Shown: positions 1 to 8,614, counted from the first letter of the stretch. The stretch is 64,000 bases of DNA from Myxosarcina sp. GI1 (GCF_000756305.1 NZ_JRFE01000014.1:140201-204200), one strand, 5' to 3'. Notes: a model not told the origin generated them from the sequence alone. Numbers and translations are program-made.

Positions 1-100
1 TGTCACTGTTTGAATAATATATCCGAGCGCGTATGGGCGATACAATAATTTCTACCAGCGATCGCTCCAGTTACGATACTAATCTAATCTGTTATCAATT

Positions 101-262
101 GTGGAAAACGAATATTCTCATTCTCAACAGCGGAGTGGAACATGGCGAGGAAACGGCGAGGTTTCCTATGCTCAAAACCGAAACCAGTCAAATCTTGTCT
201 TTGCCTTGGCTAACGAACTTCAGCAATACGTAGAAGCAAATGCCGAGCAACTAGATAGATAG
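101..262 (+). other. Unidentified 53-codon open frame, possible gene tail
   Basis: A GTG-initiated frame ends at TAG 260-262 and encodes a polar peptide ending in a helix-like stretch (LANELQQYVEANAEQLDR). The look is that of the C-terminal tail of a longer protein, but the frame is closed upstream by a stop at about 83. I do not recognise the family. It lies just downstream of the window edge and converges on the lipase gene. It may be a fragment of a degraded gene or may not be coding. Confidence 0.15.
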
Positions 263-299
263 CAACGATTCGTAAATTTTACTCCTATATCCCTCTCAA

Positions 300-1067
300 T
301 CAACTGCCCTGTACTATTAGTTTCTTTAACGCAGCGATATAATTGACAATCCTATGATCTTTAAAGCGTTGAGAGAAAAAGTTTAGGCTGAAACGAGAAC
401 CAAGTCGGTATTCAGTATCCACATGACGGTATCCTTGCCAAGGTCTTGGTAATGCTGGCACGATATCCATTCCATAGACAAAACGATAGCTATTGGGAAC
501 GCGACGGTTAAAAGATTCTCTGAAACCATTATTGCCAACTCTAGGAGTGCCAAAAGTGTAAATGTCGATATTTTTGACTTGATTTGAGAAATTGTATTGA
601 ACGTCAACACCACACAGAGTTGCTAAAGCTCCACCCAAACTGTGACCTGTAATGGTTAAACTTGAGGCAGCATGATTCTTCAAATAATTATGAATTTGCT
701 CTCGCACTGACATATAGGCAGAAGCAAATCCCCCGTGCATTTTAGCACCAGAAGAACTTTCTTCTTCATAAGGATAAACTTGCTCGCGCTCGCCAACAAC
801 TTTTTCTTGCAGCACGTCCTGTTGAAATTTAACGACTTCTTGCTTTAAATTGAAATTAGTGTCCCAATCAATGCGGTTTTCGCTACCCCGAAAAACAATA
901 TAGATGGAAGTCCCAGCATCGGAAAAAATAGCGCATTGAGTCCCCGTATTTTCCAAATCGATAAGCTCTGGCGTAACGCCAGGAAATCCACTAAATCGAA
1001 GCCCTGAGAAGTCTTCATAAACTTCTTGGGAAAGAATTGCACATTTGAGTGCTTGAGAGTAGTCCAT
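300..1067 (-). CDS. Class 3 lipase-family alpha/beta hydrolase
   Basis: A 255-residue protein with the features of fungal-type class 3 (triacylglycerol) lipases, which hydrolyse acyl esters of lipids. The nucleophile elbow GHSLGGA is at about residues 142-148, the catalytic Asp follows in YGMDIVPALP (about 200-209), and the His is in FKDHRIVNY near 236-244. An upstream YIVFRGSE segment (about 56-63) matches the oxyanion-side strand of this family. There is no signal peptide, so a cytoplasmic or membrane-peripheral location is inferred. The substrate cannot be told from sequence. It is a single gene with no obvious operon partner; the region upstream is decayed DNA. Confidence 0.85.
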   Translation of the reverse strand: MDYSQALKCAILSQEVYEDFSGLRFSGFPGVTPELIDLENTGTQCAIFSDAGTSIYIVFRGSENRIDWDTNFNLKQEVVKFQQDVLQEKVVGEREQVYPYEEESSSGAKMHGGFASAYMSVREQIHNYLKNHAASSLTITGHSLGGALATLCGVDVQYNFSNQVKNIDIYTFGTPRVGNNGFRESFNRRVPNSYRFVYGMDIVPALPRPWQGYRHVDTEYRLGSRFSLNFFSQRFKDHRIVNYIAALKKLIVQGS

Positions 1068-1084
1068 TGCTAAAACTTCCTCTT

Positions 1085-1240
1085 AGATTTGCTTTGAATA
1101 AACAAATATTAGATCGAGTACAAGCGAGCGGAATACACGGCAAATTTTTCTTAAGCAAAAGCAAGTTACAAAAAGCAATAAAGATTGCCGAAGCGATAAT
1201 CGCTCGTTATCCCTACCGATTGGTTTTGCTACCTGTTTGA
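1085..1240 (+). pseudogene. Possible remnant of a cyanobacterial conserved protein C-terminus
   Basis: The translated frame contains ILDRVQ, then LSKSKLQKAIKIAEAIIAR. This parallels IDRKQ and LSVEQLERAIEIAEVIIDR in the frameshifted remnant at 2549-2838. The similarity suggests two decayed copies of one family. The N-terminal part is absent and the end is aberrant. The remainder of the gap from 1068 to 1574 shows nothing else I can support. The call rests on a short stretch of resemblance, so it is weak. Confidence 0.2.
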
Positions 1241-1574
1241 GTAACGACGGGTGAGGAGTGCGAGCTAGCAAACAGGTTAACTACTTCCAATCTGCCATAG
1301 CCCCAAGATCTAGCAAATGACTCATAAAGACCGTCGAGCATAATTAGTTTCTCATAACAATTGTGTTGTAGTGCAAACTATCTATATTGCGAAACTACTA
1401 AAGGTTGGCGATCCCACTGTTATTAGGCACACTCTCTAGTTCTTTACCAGCATGAGAATTCTATTGCTCTCTGTGACAATATCCGAGGTTTATTAAAAAA
1501 CACTAAAATTGCTAGACAAAATTGTTAGGTTGTGTATGTAACTCAAATTCAGTATTTTACTGAGGAGAAACATC

Positions 1575-1667
1575 ATGACAACTCTTTTAATTAGTGTTTT
1601 AGTTTTGGGCTGGCTTTTAGCTGCTACTATCGGCACTTATGCTTACTTTGCCAACGGAGACAACTGA
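1575..1667 (+). CDS. 30-residue single-span membrane peptide
   Basis: ATG at 1575 is preceded by a strong ribosome-binding site (GAGGAG at 1562-1567). The peptide begins MTTLLISVLVLGWLLAATIG and ends in a short polar tail (AYFANGDN), so nearly all of it is one transmembrane helix. Cyanobacteria have many such peptides, for example photosystem and cytochrome b6f subunits. This one does not match PetG, PetN, PsbX or the other small subunits I can recall. It lies 54 bases upstream of a second small gene that also has a strong ribosome-binding site, so the two may share a transcript. The function is unknown. Confidence 0.6.
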   Translation: MTTLLISVLVLGWLLAATIGTYAYFANGDN

Positions 1668-1721
1668 ACTTCCAACAAGACCGCTTCAGGTTTGAAATAT
1701 TTCCACATAAAGGAGGGAATA

Positions 1722-1898
1722 ATGACAGATTTAACCAAGTATAAAGCTAGATTAGCTTGTGTAGATTGGCTAATAGATATTTATCGACAGCATCCTAGTA
1801 TGCGTCAAGTAGAACTTTTTAAAGAACAACTCAAACGGAAAAAACAGGAAGATAAAAATATTTATCAGTCCGTCAAAGAGAAACTAGCTTCTTGCTAA
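1722..1898 (+). CDS. 58-residue small basic helical protein, unknown
   Basis: The start was placed at ATG 1722 because AAGGAGG sits at 1710-1716, ideal spacing. The longer frame from 1692 has no such site. The product begins MTDLTKYKARLACVDWLIDI and is rich in Lys and Glu, with a helical, probably soluble character (VELFKEQLKRKKQED). I know no family for it. It follows the 30-residue membrane peptide by 54 bases on the same strand, which suggests co-transcription. Confidence 0.55.
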   Translation: MTDLTKYKARLACVDWLIDIYRQHPSMRQVELFKEQLKRKKQEDKNIYQSVKEKLASC

Positions 1899-1947
1899 TA
1901 ATAATTTTGGCTGGAGCGATACCTATTCGTTCCAGTCTAATAATTAA

Positions 1948-2313
1948 TTAATAATAAATTCTATCTCTTATAGAATAATAGGGAAAAATTCTGTTTTCTA
2001 TATAATAATAGCGATCGCCCTGATTTGCCCCGCGTCGATTTCTCCAGTTTCTTCTTTGAATCGCTCTTACGTCAAAATATTCTACTCCTGAGATGTCGTA
2101 TTCTCTAAGTTCTTTAAGATCATCCCGAATCGAAACTGCTTCATCCTCGCTCTTAAAATTCCAACTGCCTTTACCTCCAGCACTAAGATCGTCAAAATTA
2201 AAGCTATCGGCAGTTCTGCTTTGAGCGTTGCTTGGTAGTGTAGAAAAATTGACAACTATGATTCCTAAAGCAACTGCGCTTAAGTGTATTACTCTCTTTG
2301 CAGTAGTCAACAT
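1948..2313 (-). CDS. Small exported protein of unknown function
   Basis: The start is placed at the internal Met at 2313. There the protein opens with a classical signal peptide: basic MLTTAKR, a hydrophobic core VIHLSAVALGIIVVNF, then LPSNAQ with a likely cut after SNA. The open frame extends to 2433, but that would bury the signal sequence. The mature part, about 90 residues, is Asp/Arg/Tyr-rich and ends in repeated aromatic residues (RYYYIENRIFPYYSIRDRIYY, written here as a composition note only). I recognise no domain. It is inferred to be periplasmic or outer-surface. Confidence 0.55.
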   Translation of the reverse strand: MLTTAKRVIHLSAVALGIIVVNFSTLPSNAQSRTADSFNFDDLSAGGKGSWNFKSEDEAVSIRDDLKELREYDISGVEYFDVRAIQRRNWRNRRGANQGDRYYYIENRIFPYYSIRDRIYY

Positions 2314-2548
2314 AGTGTTTCGATCTGAAGTTCTGTTACCTCTAAAATATAGAAAAAAATTTGTCACCTCTGCATCCACACTGGGAACGATACTTAGATA
2401 TTTTGCTGGTTGATGCAGAGCGATCGCGCCCACTACGATACAATAAATCCCGTTCCTCGCGATCGCCTCTACTCAAAATGCCCATAGATATAAGTCTCTA
2501 TCCCGACAACTCGAAAGCACTTACACTAGAAATTAATAATACATCAAA

Positions 2549-2838
2549 CATAAAATATTGGATATTGAACAGCTTCGTGCCAAATATCTCTGGTTGGTAA
2601 ATGAAGAATTACCAGCACAGGCGAAGCAACGCGAGTTTCCCGTAAGATTTAATTATTGTTTTGCCAGAATAATTCTCGATAATTTTTCAATTGCTGTTGG
2701 TACGAAGCAATAGACCGCAAACAGGGTGCAGCTTACAAACAGCTATCGGTAGAACAGCTAGAAAGAGCCATAGAGATTGCCGAAGTGATAATCGATCGAC
2801 CAGATAGCTATGTTCGGGAGCTTAATCAGAAGAATTGA
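2549..2838 (+). pseudogene. Frameshifted remnant of a conserved cyanobacterial protein
   Basis: Two frames join into one protein-like sequence. The first (LRAKYLWLVNEELPAQ, then FPVRFNYCFARIILDNF) runs to a stop at 2708-2710. The second takes over near 2697 (WYEAIDRKQGAAYKQLS, then LERAIEIAEVII) and ends at 2836-2838. As I recall it, this order of segments matches a conserved hypothetical family in cyanobacteria with a small HCFxRIILDN motif. The N-terminus is missing and there is a frameshift near 2695. Upstream at 2479-2600 there may be another scrap (SLYPDNSKALTLEI), which I cannot assign. Confidence 0.5.
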
Positions 2839-2978
2839 CCGCATCATTCTTGAAGAGAATTGATAAATTTGAGCCTACTTATAATGCCTTTATTTACTTA
2901 AACTCCGATGCTTTAAAGTTAGCTAAAGAAATCGATTTAGAGTATGAAACTTCTGGTCCGCGCTCTCCCTTATACTAA
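2835..2978 (+). pseudogene. Amidase N-terminal fragment, cut by the IS630 element
   Basis: The frame reads LTASFLKRIDKFEPTYNAF, then DALKLAKEIDLEYETSGPRSPL. This is the typical lead-in to the catalytic Lys/Ser core of amidase-signature enzymes, which continue SPLHGIPVxxKDN. The coding similarity stops at the IS630 left end: the last codon and stop come from the element. The flank beyond the right end does not continue the amidase, so the gene was already truncated or rearranged. A C-terminal amidase fragment lies on the other strand at 9746-9982. Confidence 0.65.
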
Positions 2979-4132
2979 ATCCGATTTAAAAAGTATGTAA
3001 ACATGTGGTGTTTTTAAGCCAATGATAATTGGTCAACTTATGAACTTCATCTTTCATTTCACTGACTAGACAGCAACGCTCTAATAAAATATTTTCAATC
3101 TCATTAATAGTTTCAAAATATTGATTTACCAATGGCTCATCTATCAACTGCCAAAGTCTTTCGGCAGGTTGTAATTCGGGAGAATAGGGAGGTAAAAATT
3201 CAATTTCTATTCCTGAAGGAATTATGGCTGTTTTACTTCGATGCCAACCCGCATTATCTTCTACCAAGATAATTTTTTTTGATTACTAACTCCAGCATCA
3301 ATCGCAAATTGTCGATCGACCAAATTAAGCCAATTTGTATTAACTCTTGGAATTAAGTACCACAAGGTTTCCCCAGTTTTCGGTTTCACAAATCCATAAA
3401 CATACAACCATTCGTAGCGATGTTGTACGACCGCTTCGGGTCGATTACCAATTTTTGACCAAACCTTTTTGAGTATTGGTTTTAATCCTATTCTATGCTC
3501 ATCAAAAAACCATAGATCTATTTGTACGCCTGGATTTTCTTGTTCTAGTTTTTCAACTTTCAATGGGAGGTTAGCTTTGAATATTTCCTGCTCCAATTTA
3601 TCCGCTTTTTTATGTGTTGGTCTTGGACTCTGCCAGGAGTAACCGCACTTTTTTAGATAGTCCCAACCTCGCTGATTCCAGACTTTTTCTTTTCCCGTTT
3701 CTGTTTCAATCCAGCGAGCCACTTTCGTTCCTGTCCAGATTCCTCCATCTGGCGGCTTATTCTCGATCGCTCTTGTTAGTTTTTCTAACTGTCGTTGCGA
3801 TAATAACCTTTTTTTTCCTCTAGCATGATTGCTGGTTTGATTTTTGCAATTCTTGACCCCTTCTTCTCCATAAAGGTTATATCGACTAAGAATCTTTTGA
3901 CCATAAGAATAAGAACATCCCACAGCGAGCGCGCTATTTTTTATTGTCCATCCCAAAGATATTTTCCACAGCAGATGCCATCTTCTAGCTTCTACGGAGT
4001 CTTTACTTTTAAGATATTTTTTTTTAAGCTCACTCGAACTAAAATGCTTGGCTAAATAAGCTGTTTTTGGCATTTAACATTTTTTTGTTATTTCTCTCTA
4101 TTTTACACGTACTTTGGTAATCGGATTTAGTA
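2973..4132. mobile_element. IS630-family insertion sequence with intact ends
   Basis: The element of about 1.16 kb is bounded by 26-base imperfect terminal inverted repeats at 2973-2998 and 4107-4132. Both read inward from TACTAAATCCGATT, with four mismatches in total. TA dinucleotides flank both ends (2971-2972 and 4133-4134), the usual target duplication of this family. It carries one transposase gene on the minus strand, read through a frameshift. The ends and gene look recent, unlike the decayed surroundings. It has landed in an amidase remnant. Confidence 0.85.
2986..4073 (-). CDS. IS630-type transposase, expressed by -1 frameshift
   Basis: The first frame (270 codons from ATG 4073) contains a helix-turn-helix region in its first 120 residues and the first catalytic Asp in LWFFDEHRIGL. 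It ends at 3261. The second frame (stop at 2986) supplies VEDNAGWH with the second Asp and PYSPELQPAERLW with the catalytic Glu. The switch is at a run of eight A (T8 at 3273-3280 on the plus strand). A -1 slip there gives QKKIILVEDN, the expected family sequence. The fused product is about 360 residues, normal for IS630/Tc1-type DDE transposases. The frameshift is probably programmed, since otherwise both halves are clean. Confidence 0.85.
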
Positions 4133-4182
4133 TAAGAAGCACCGCTCGGTAGTCCATTGAATGCTCAAAAGAGCGCAGGTCG

Positions 4183-4356
4183 ATGAAAAAAACTTCATCC
4201 CATTGGTTGCGCCATTTCCACACTAGCCATAGTTTAGAAGCTGGTTGTAATTTGCGGTTTCTACAGCAGAGTTTGGCTCATGTCAGCGTGACTACTACCG
4301 AGCGTTATCTGCATATATCTCCCGAAACTGGTAGCAGTCAGTTTATTGATTTTTAG
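4183..4356 (+). pseudogene. C-terminal remnant of a tyrosine recombinase
   Basis: The frame encodes SSHWLRHFHTSHSLEAG, then LQQSLAHVSVTTTERYLHIS. These are the HxLRH box and the LGHxSxxTTxRYLH box of XerD/phage-type integrases, including the last Arg, the His and the Tyr nucleophile. Everything upstream of these boxes is missing, so the protein cannot be active. It sits right beside the IS630 right end. It may be the leftover of an integrated element. The sequence after it to 4514 holds only a short frame tail (YWEHLSNAYQEALNLV at about 4459-4519) of unknown origin. Confidence 0.7.
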
Positions 4357-4514
4357 TGAGGAAGCCTGCTGACGAAACGTCAGCTAAGGCAAGTCTCACT
4401 TTAGAGAGTTGGTTTAGGTAGGGCGATAAACCCTCTGAGTATGGCTTCGCTACGCGCTTATTGGGAACATCTATCAAACGCTTATCAAGAAGCTTTAAAT
4501 TTAGTCATTAGTCA

Positions 4515-4991
4515 TTAACTTTTCAGAAATAGATCCAGAGGAAAGTGGCCGTATGTTCCTGCAATCAGGTCATTTTCACTAGAACAAGAAACAATAACGC
4601 CTCGATATTTCCCTGTATATTGTTTTGAGTAATAAGACATTTTGTGAGTACTAAATTTCAAATAAACTGGTGACAAACTAATGGAAACGTTCTCTTGCAC
4701 CAAATTACTTTGATGCGCGGAAATGCTCTGGTTCCCCGAGCTTATTCCACGCGCATGTTGATAACCTAAAGCCTCTAAATAACTAGCTAAAGCTGCAAAG
4801 CCTTACTGAGAATTATCGGCGCAAATCCCTAAATTTTGTGATGACGATAAACTCGTTACCAATAACAAGCTATGGCGGAGTAACTCTGGTTCTATTGACG
4901 AAGATGTATTTGTTACTTGGGCGCAATCGTATGACTTTACAATTTTTAAAGCTTTATCTAGAGTTAGAGTGGGCGGTTGTGATGCAGACAT
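4515..4991 (-). pseudogene. DUF1824-like protein gene with an in-frame stop
   Basis: A single reading frame of 158 codons is interrupted only by TAA at 4803-4805. The first part (from ATG 4991) has LTLDKALKIVKSYD and LGICADNSQ. After the stop the frame goes on with GFAALASYLEALGYQ, VYLKFSTHKMSYYSKQYTG, KYRGVIVSCSSE and YGHFPLDLF. This order matches, as I recall, the cyanobacteria-specific DUF1824 family, whose members end in a GHxPLDLF motif. One base change, probably GAA to TAA, would explain the stop. No start-codon or ribosome-site signal suggests re-initiation. The gene is read as recently inactivated. Confidence 0.6.
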
Positions 4992-5092
4992 AGTAATGTT
5001 GTGGTTGATGTTTGAGCTTAATTTTTTGGCGGTTACTTCAAGCTAGAATACACGTTCGACCATCAGAGTGTAGCAGTTTTTAAAAACACAAT

Positions 5093-6073
5093 ATGCCCGA
5101 CCTTCCAGAATTCATTCAATATCTTTACGAAGAATATCGCTCACTCGATTCGGGTTCTTTGGCTAGCTACATTCCCGAACTTACTAAAGTCAATCCTAAC
5201 TGGTTTGCCATATCTATCATTACTAAAGAAGGAGAAGTCTTTGAAGTCGGAGACATCTCGGAAAATTTTACCATTCAATCTATATCTAAGGTTTTTGTCT
5301 TTGGCATGGCACTAGAAGATTGCGGTCGTCAAATTCTGCTAGAAAAAATTGGCGTAGAGCCTACTGGCGATCCTTTTAATTCGGTAATTCGCTTAGATGA
5401 AAACTCCAAGCGTCCAGATAATCCAATGGTCAACGCTGGAGCAATCGCTACTGCTGGTTTGATTAAAGGCTCAAACCCCACCGATAAGCTGAATCGAATG
5501 CTAGATATGTTTCGTCGCTACATCGGTCATGATGTTTATATAGATGCTCCTGTATTCATGTCAGAAAGAGCTACTGGACATCGCAATCGCGCTCTGGCTA
5601 ATTTACTGCTTAATTTTGGCATTATCGATCGTAATATCGAAGAAATTCTCGACCTCTATTTCCAACAGTGTTCGATAGTAGTAAACTGTCACGATTTGGC
5701 AGTAATGGCTGCAACTTTAGCAAATCGAGGCATTAATCCCATAAATCAAGACAAAGCGATCGAGCCTTGTTACGTTAGGGATATTTTGAGCGTGATGTAT
5801 ACCTGTGGGATGTATAACTATGCGGGAGAATGGGCTTATAAAGTAGGAATTCCCGCCAAAAGTGGAGTTTCAGGAGGAATAATTGCTGTAATTCCTGACC
5901 GCGCTGGTATTGCGGTTTACTCGCCATTAATCGACCATAGAGGCAATAGTATTAGGGGAATCAAAGTATTTGAAGCTCTATCTGAAGAATTTCAGCTTCA
6001 TTTATTGGATTTTCCTTTAGAACAGTGTCCCTTTCTAGATATTTCTCATCGAGATCCAATCAGGAGGCTTTGA
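5093..6073 (+). CDS. glsA: Glutaminase A
   Basis: A 326-residue enzyme that hydrolyses L-glutamine to glutamate and ammonia in the cytoplasm. It has the serine-dependent, beta-lactamase-like glutaminase fold. The catalytic Ser-x-x-Lys is in [10 protein letters not shown] (about residues 62-71). [10 protein letters not shown] (near 110) and [13 protein letters not shown] (about 158-170) follow as in GlsA/YbgJ proteins. The C-terminal AKSGVSGGI (near 258) is the KSG-like box. Length is slightly above the bacterial norm of about 310. No good ribosome-binding site is visible. It has no operon partner: upstream is the DUF1824 pseudogene on the opposite strand and downstream a decayed transposase. 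Confidence 0.93.
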   Translation: MPDLPEFIQYLYEEYRSLDSGSLASYIPELTKVNPNWFAISIITKEGEVFEVGDISENFTIQSISKVFVFGMALEDCGRQILLEKIGVEPTGDPFNSVIRLDENSKRPDNPMVNAGAIATAGLIKGSNPTDKLNRMLDMFRRYIGHDVYIDAPVFMSERATGHRNRALANLLLNFGIIDRNIEEILDLYFQQCSIVVNCHDLAVMAATLANRGINPINQDKAIEPCYVRDILSVMYTCGMYNYAGEWAYKVGIPAKSGVSGGIIAVIPDRAGIAVYSPLIDHRGNSIRGIKVFEALSEEFQLHLLDFPLEQCPFLDISHRDPIRRL

Positions 6074-6074
6074 A

Positions 6075-6690
6075 ATTAGTCAGTTTTTAACGTATAAGCG
6101 TCTATACTTTCTTTGAAACCAAGAAACACATCTTTTCTGTTGAAAACGTGGTGTATCATTTTTAATCGGTCTTCCCCGATGCTTTTTAGATTTATAAATT
6201 CATTTGGGGAACTGAGGTCTAATACCTCTTTTTCTTAATTACAATCACTTTTCGTGGCTCTCATAACCCTTATCAGCAGCTAATATTGAGAATCTTCGTC
6301 TGGAGCGACCTAGTTTGCCTGTCTGTATTTTAATTCCATCTAGCAAAGACAATATTTGCTCTCTTTCGCTACCGCAGCTTGCGAAGCAAGCAAGCGTCGC
6401 TTCTGCGGCGCGACTTGAGCTATTCGGCTCTGCGCTGCTGTAGTTTTGTTAGTTAATGGCATACCATTGCCTTCAGTAATGGTATGAATCAAAATTCCTT
6501 TTCCCTTACAGCTGTAAGCAACTGCTTCACCGATACCTTTTCTAGAATAATAGCTAGTCCTAAAGGTAGGGGTTCGGCAGTTCCAAGTATTAGGGATGTT
6601 CCTGCTGCTGCGATCGCGCAATGCGTAATACTCATCATCGGCGGTAAAAAGGTAAGGTTACTTTCTACCAGTTTGGGTTTGGTCAATGGG
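6075..6690 (-). pseudogene. Decayed IS5-family transposase
   Basis: Read on the minus strand, pieces of a DDE transposase appear in order but in different frames. They are YSCKGKGILIHTITEGNGMPL, shortened here to its key KGKGILIHT core, then LDGIKIQTGKLGR, then ILAADKGYES with the second catalytic Asp, RKRGIRPQFPK, GRPIKNDTPRFQQ, and SWFQRKYRRL. These match the C-terminal half of IS5/IS427-type transposases. Stops, deletions and at least one inserted GC-rich hairpin (6377-6391) break it. The N-terminal third is not recognisable. It fills most of the gap between glsA and the MpaB-type gene. No terminal repeats were found. Confidence 0.7.
6377..6391. repeat. Hairpin GCTTGCGAAGCAAGC inserted in transposase remnant
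   Basis: A perfect 6-base stem with a GAA loop sits in a GC-rich patch (about 6366-6412) that interrupts the transposase reading frame between TTAAQSRIAQV and the next conserved block. A similar stem-GAA-stem (TGCCC-GAA-GGGCA) occurs at 49168-49180 inside the large kinase gene. It may be a small dispersed palindromic repeat. Confidence 0.45.
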
Positions 6691-6761
6691 ATTTGTCAGT
6701 TATTTGGCTCACCGTTCATTATCATAATGTTGATACTAATTCTTAACTTACCAATCGTCCT

Positions 6762-7649
6762 ATGTCCTGGCTTGACCTACGTTACGCTCGTCAACAGCAG
6801 ATTCAACGGCTAGACCCAGTTACCGACCATTGCCAGATTTGTCATTTATTAGCTGGTTATGAATTCCCTTGGGATATCACCCGTTCTTTAGAACTAGCCA
6901 TGCTCAAAACTTATTGCGTTCCCAGCATCTCCCAACTGCTCGACCGAACTAACGAATTCCATCATCATACCCAAAAACGCTACGATGATACGGGCTTACT
7001 AGTAGCTGAAATTCTCAAATGGGGCTACGACAGCGATCGTGGTCGAGAGTCTATTCGTAGGATGAATGCCATTCACGGGCATTACCCAATTAGTAATGAA
7101 GATTTTCTCTACGTTCTTTCTACGTTTATCTACGAGCCAATTCGCTGGAACGAGCGTTTTGGCTGGCGATTATTTGCTGAAACTGAAAAGCTAGCTATTT
7201 TTTACTTTTGGCTAGCAATTGGTAAGAAGATGCACATCCGCGATATTCCCTCAAGCTACGAGCGATTCGCTCAATATAATCAAGATTACGAACGGCAACA
7301 CTTTATTTATTCTGACAGCAATCGTCGTGTTGGAGAATCAACTATCAATTTATTTCTCAGTTGGTTTCCTGCTTGGTGTCGCCCTCTTTTTAGACCATGT
7401 GTTCATGGGATGTTTGATGACTTAACGCTTGCCGCTTTTGGTTACTCTAATCCTCCAGTTGCTGTACGTAACTTAGTAGAAAATAGCCTTAAGTTACGCG
7501 GTCATGTCTCCAGATGGCTTTTGCCGAGAAGAAAACCTGATTTTTTTACTGACAGTAAGTTGAGAAGCTATCCCGATGGTTATGAGCTAAATGACCTTGG
7601 ACCTACTAAAATGCTTTCCCACCTCAATCATTCTCCCAAACAAGAATAG
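6762..7649 (+). CDS. MpaB/DUF2236-family oxygenase-like protein
   Basis: A 295-residue protein of the ER-bound oxygenase mpaB / rubber-oxygenase family (DUF2236), whose characterised members are b-type haem oxygenases. Visible family segments are YDDTGLLVAEILKWGYDS (about 87-104), IRRMNAIHGHYPISNEDFLY (about 111-130), and FIYEPIRWNERFGWR (about 135-149). The His of NAIHGHY and the Arg/Asn-rich segment around it belong to the haem-binding region. There is no signal peptide, unlike secreted latex-clearing proteins, so it is taken as cytosolic. The substrate is unknown. The start is uncertain because no strong ribosome site is seen. Confidence 0.75.
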   Translation: MSWLDLRYARQQQIQRLDPVTDHCQICHLLAGYEFPWDITRSLELAMLKTYCVPSISQLLDRTNEFHHHTQKRYDDTGLLVAEILKWGYDSDRGRESIRRMNAIHGHYPISNEDFLYVLSTFIYEPIRWNERFGWRLFAETEKLAIFYFWLAIGKKMHIRDIPSSYERFAQYNQDYERQHFIYSDSNRRVGESTINLFLSWFPAWCRPLFRPCVHGMFDDLTLAAFGYSNPPVAVRNLVENSLKLRGHVSRWLLPRRKPDFFTDSKLRSYPDGYELNDLGPTKMLSHLNHSPKQE

Positions 7650-7690
7650 ACTCCTACTATTAGTTCAATTCACTGCTTTTTTGTCTGCAA

Positions 7691-8018
7691 TCAAACTCCG
7701 GGTTCCCACCTCTTTCTCATACCTCGTACACCTCTTAATTGTTTAAGTGGCATATTTAGTGCTATTGTATCCTCACTGGAGTTAATCAAAATTTCTTCCT
7801 TAAGAGCATCGACGGTCATGGGTTTACCTTCGTCGCTTTCGGTGGGACAGTCTAACTGCATGGCGCTCGCGATAAAGAATTTCTTAAGAGAACCCTTATA
7901 GGTGGCGATCGCACAACGATATTCACCAAACAACTCGTCATAGAGATTCTGAGCAAATTCATTCGTACCCGTTCCGTTTCACCGAGGACTAAAATAGAGT
8001 TACCAGCACGTACTCTTT
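7691..8018 (-). pseudogene. Frameshifted fragment of an unrecognised protein
   Basis: An 80-codon open frame ends at 7691 (MTVDALKEEILIN, then QLRGVRGMRKRWEPGV). It continues upstream as NEFAQNLYDELFGEYRCAIATYK, here reported by its GEYRCAIATYKGS core. A different frame further upstream reads GNSILVLGETERVR, so a frameshift near 7965 probably joins the two. The sequence looks like the C-terminal part of a soluble protein. I do not recognise it. The rest of the gap to 8254 has only a 34-codon frame at 8101-8205, which I do not support as a gene. Confidence 0.35.
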
Positions 8019-8254
8019 TACAGCTCTGCTAAAGTAGCTATTGAGACTTTTCAGATATCCTCTTACCCTCAGAATCTTTCTCTGGGCTGTCATTTTTTAA
8101 ATGTTGATAGTTAGTTTGGAAAAGGCGATCGCTATAGCAGTGAAACAGGTTAAGCAACCACTCAGATATACGAGATTAAAAGAAAAATTAGAATGTAATA
8201 ATTAGGAGCAATCTCGTCATGGTAGATTATTGCTGCCGTACTATCACCAAATTA

Positions 8255-8614
8255 CTAAATTAATCCAGGTCCTTTGTGTCGCCAGTCGTGTTCCATTGTT
8301 AATTTACCTTCTTCATCTTCCGACAACTCTTGGAGTTCACGACGACGTTTAGCCTTAAGTTCGAGCTCTTTTTCTCTTAAATCCCCAGATTTGTTGATAT
8401 AAGCTTCTGTTTCAACTGCATAGTTATTAATGAGCCCTTCTTGGTCGATAGTGTAGCCATCTCGGTTGTGGAGATGTTCTTTATCGGCAGGATCGTCATG
8501 GTTAACGTGACCGAAATGTTTGCCTTCTCTCTTCGCCCTGGCTACTGATTCTGATGGGACAATATGCGGATCGTAGTGAGGAATATTGGAATTAGAATCA
8601 TTTTTAGTTTTCAT
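8255..8614 (-). CDS. Hydrophilic 119-residue protein, unknown
   Basis: The start is ATG 8614, because AAGGAGG lies 6-7 bases upstream. The longer frame to 8674 lacks any such site. The product is strongly charged, with His/Asp-rich segments (IPHYDPHIVPSES, HFGHVNHDDPADKEHLHNRD) and a Lys/Arg/Glu-rich helix (LELKAKRRRELQELSEDEEG). It has no membrane span and no Cys. Low-complexity, highly soluble proteins of this type in cyanobacteria are sometimes stress-induced, but this is only inference. No domain was recognised. It stands alone between a pseudogene and the MOSC gene. Confidence 0.6.
   Translation of the reverse strand: MKTKNDSNSNIPHYDPHIVPSESVARAKREGKHFGHVNHDDPADKEHLHNRDGYTIDQEGLINNYAVETEAYINKSGDLREKELELKAKRRRELQELSEDEEGKLTMEHDWRHKGPGLI

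Noticed and set aside
33-233. 66-codon frame at the left edge
   Set aside because: No ribosome site, composition unlike a protein, and it overlaps another frame (101-262) that looks more protein-like.
8101-8205. 34-codon frame near a HIP1 site
   Set aside because: No ribosome site or known family; it lies within a decayed gap.
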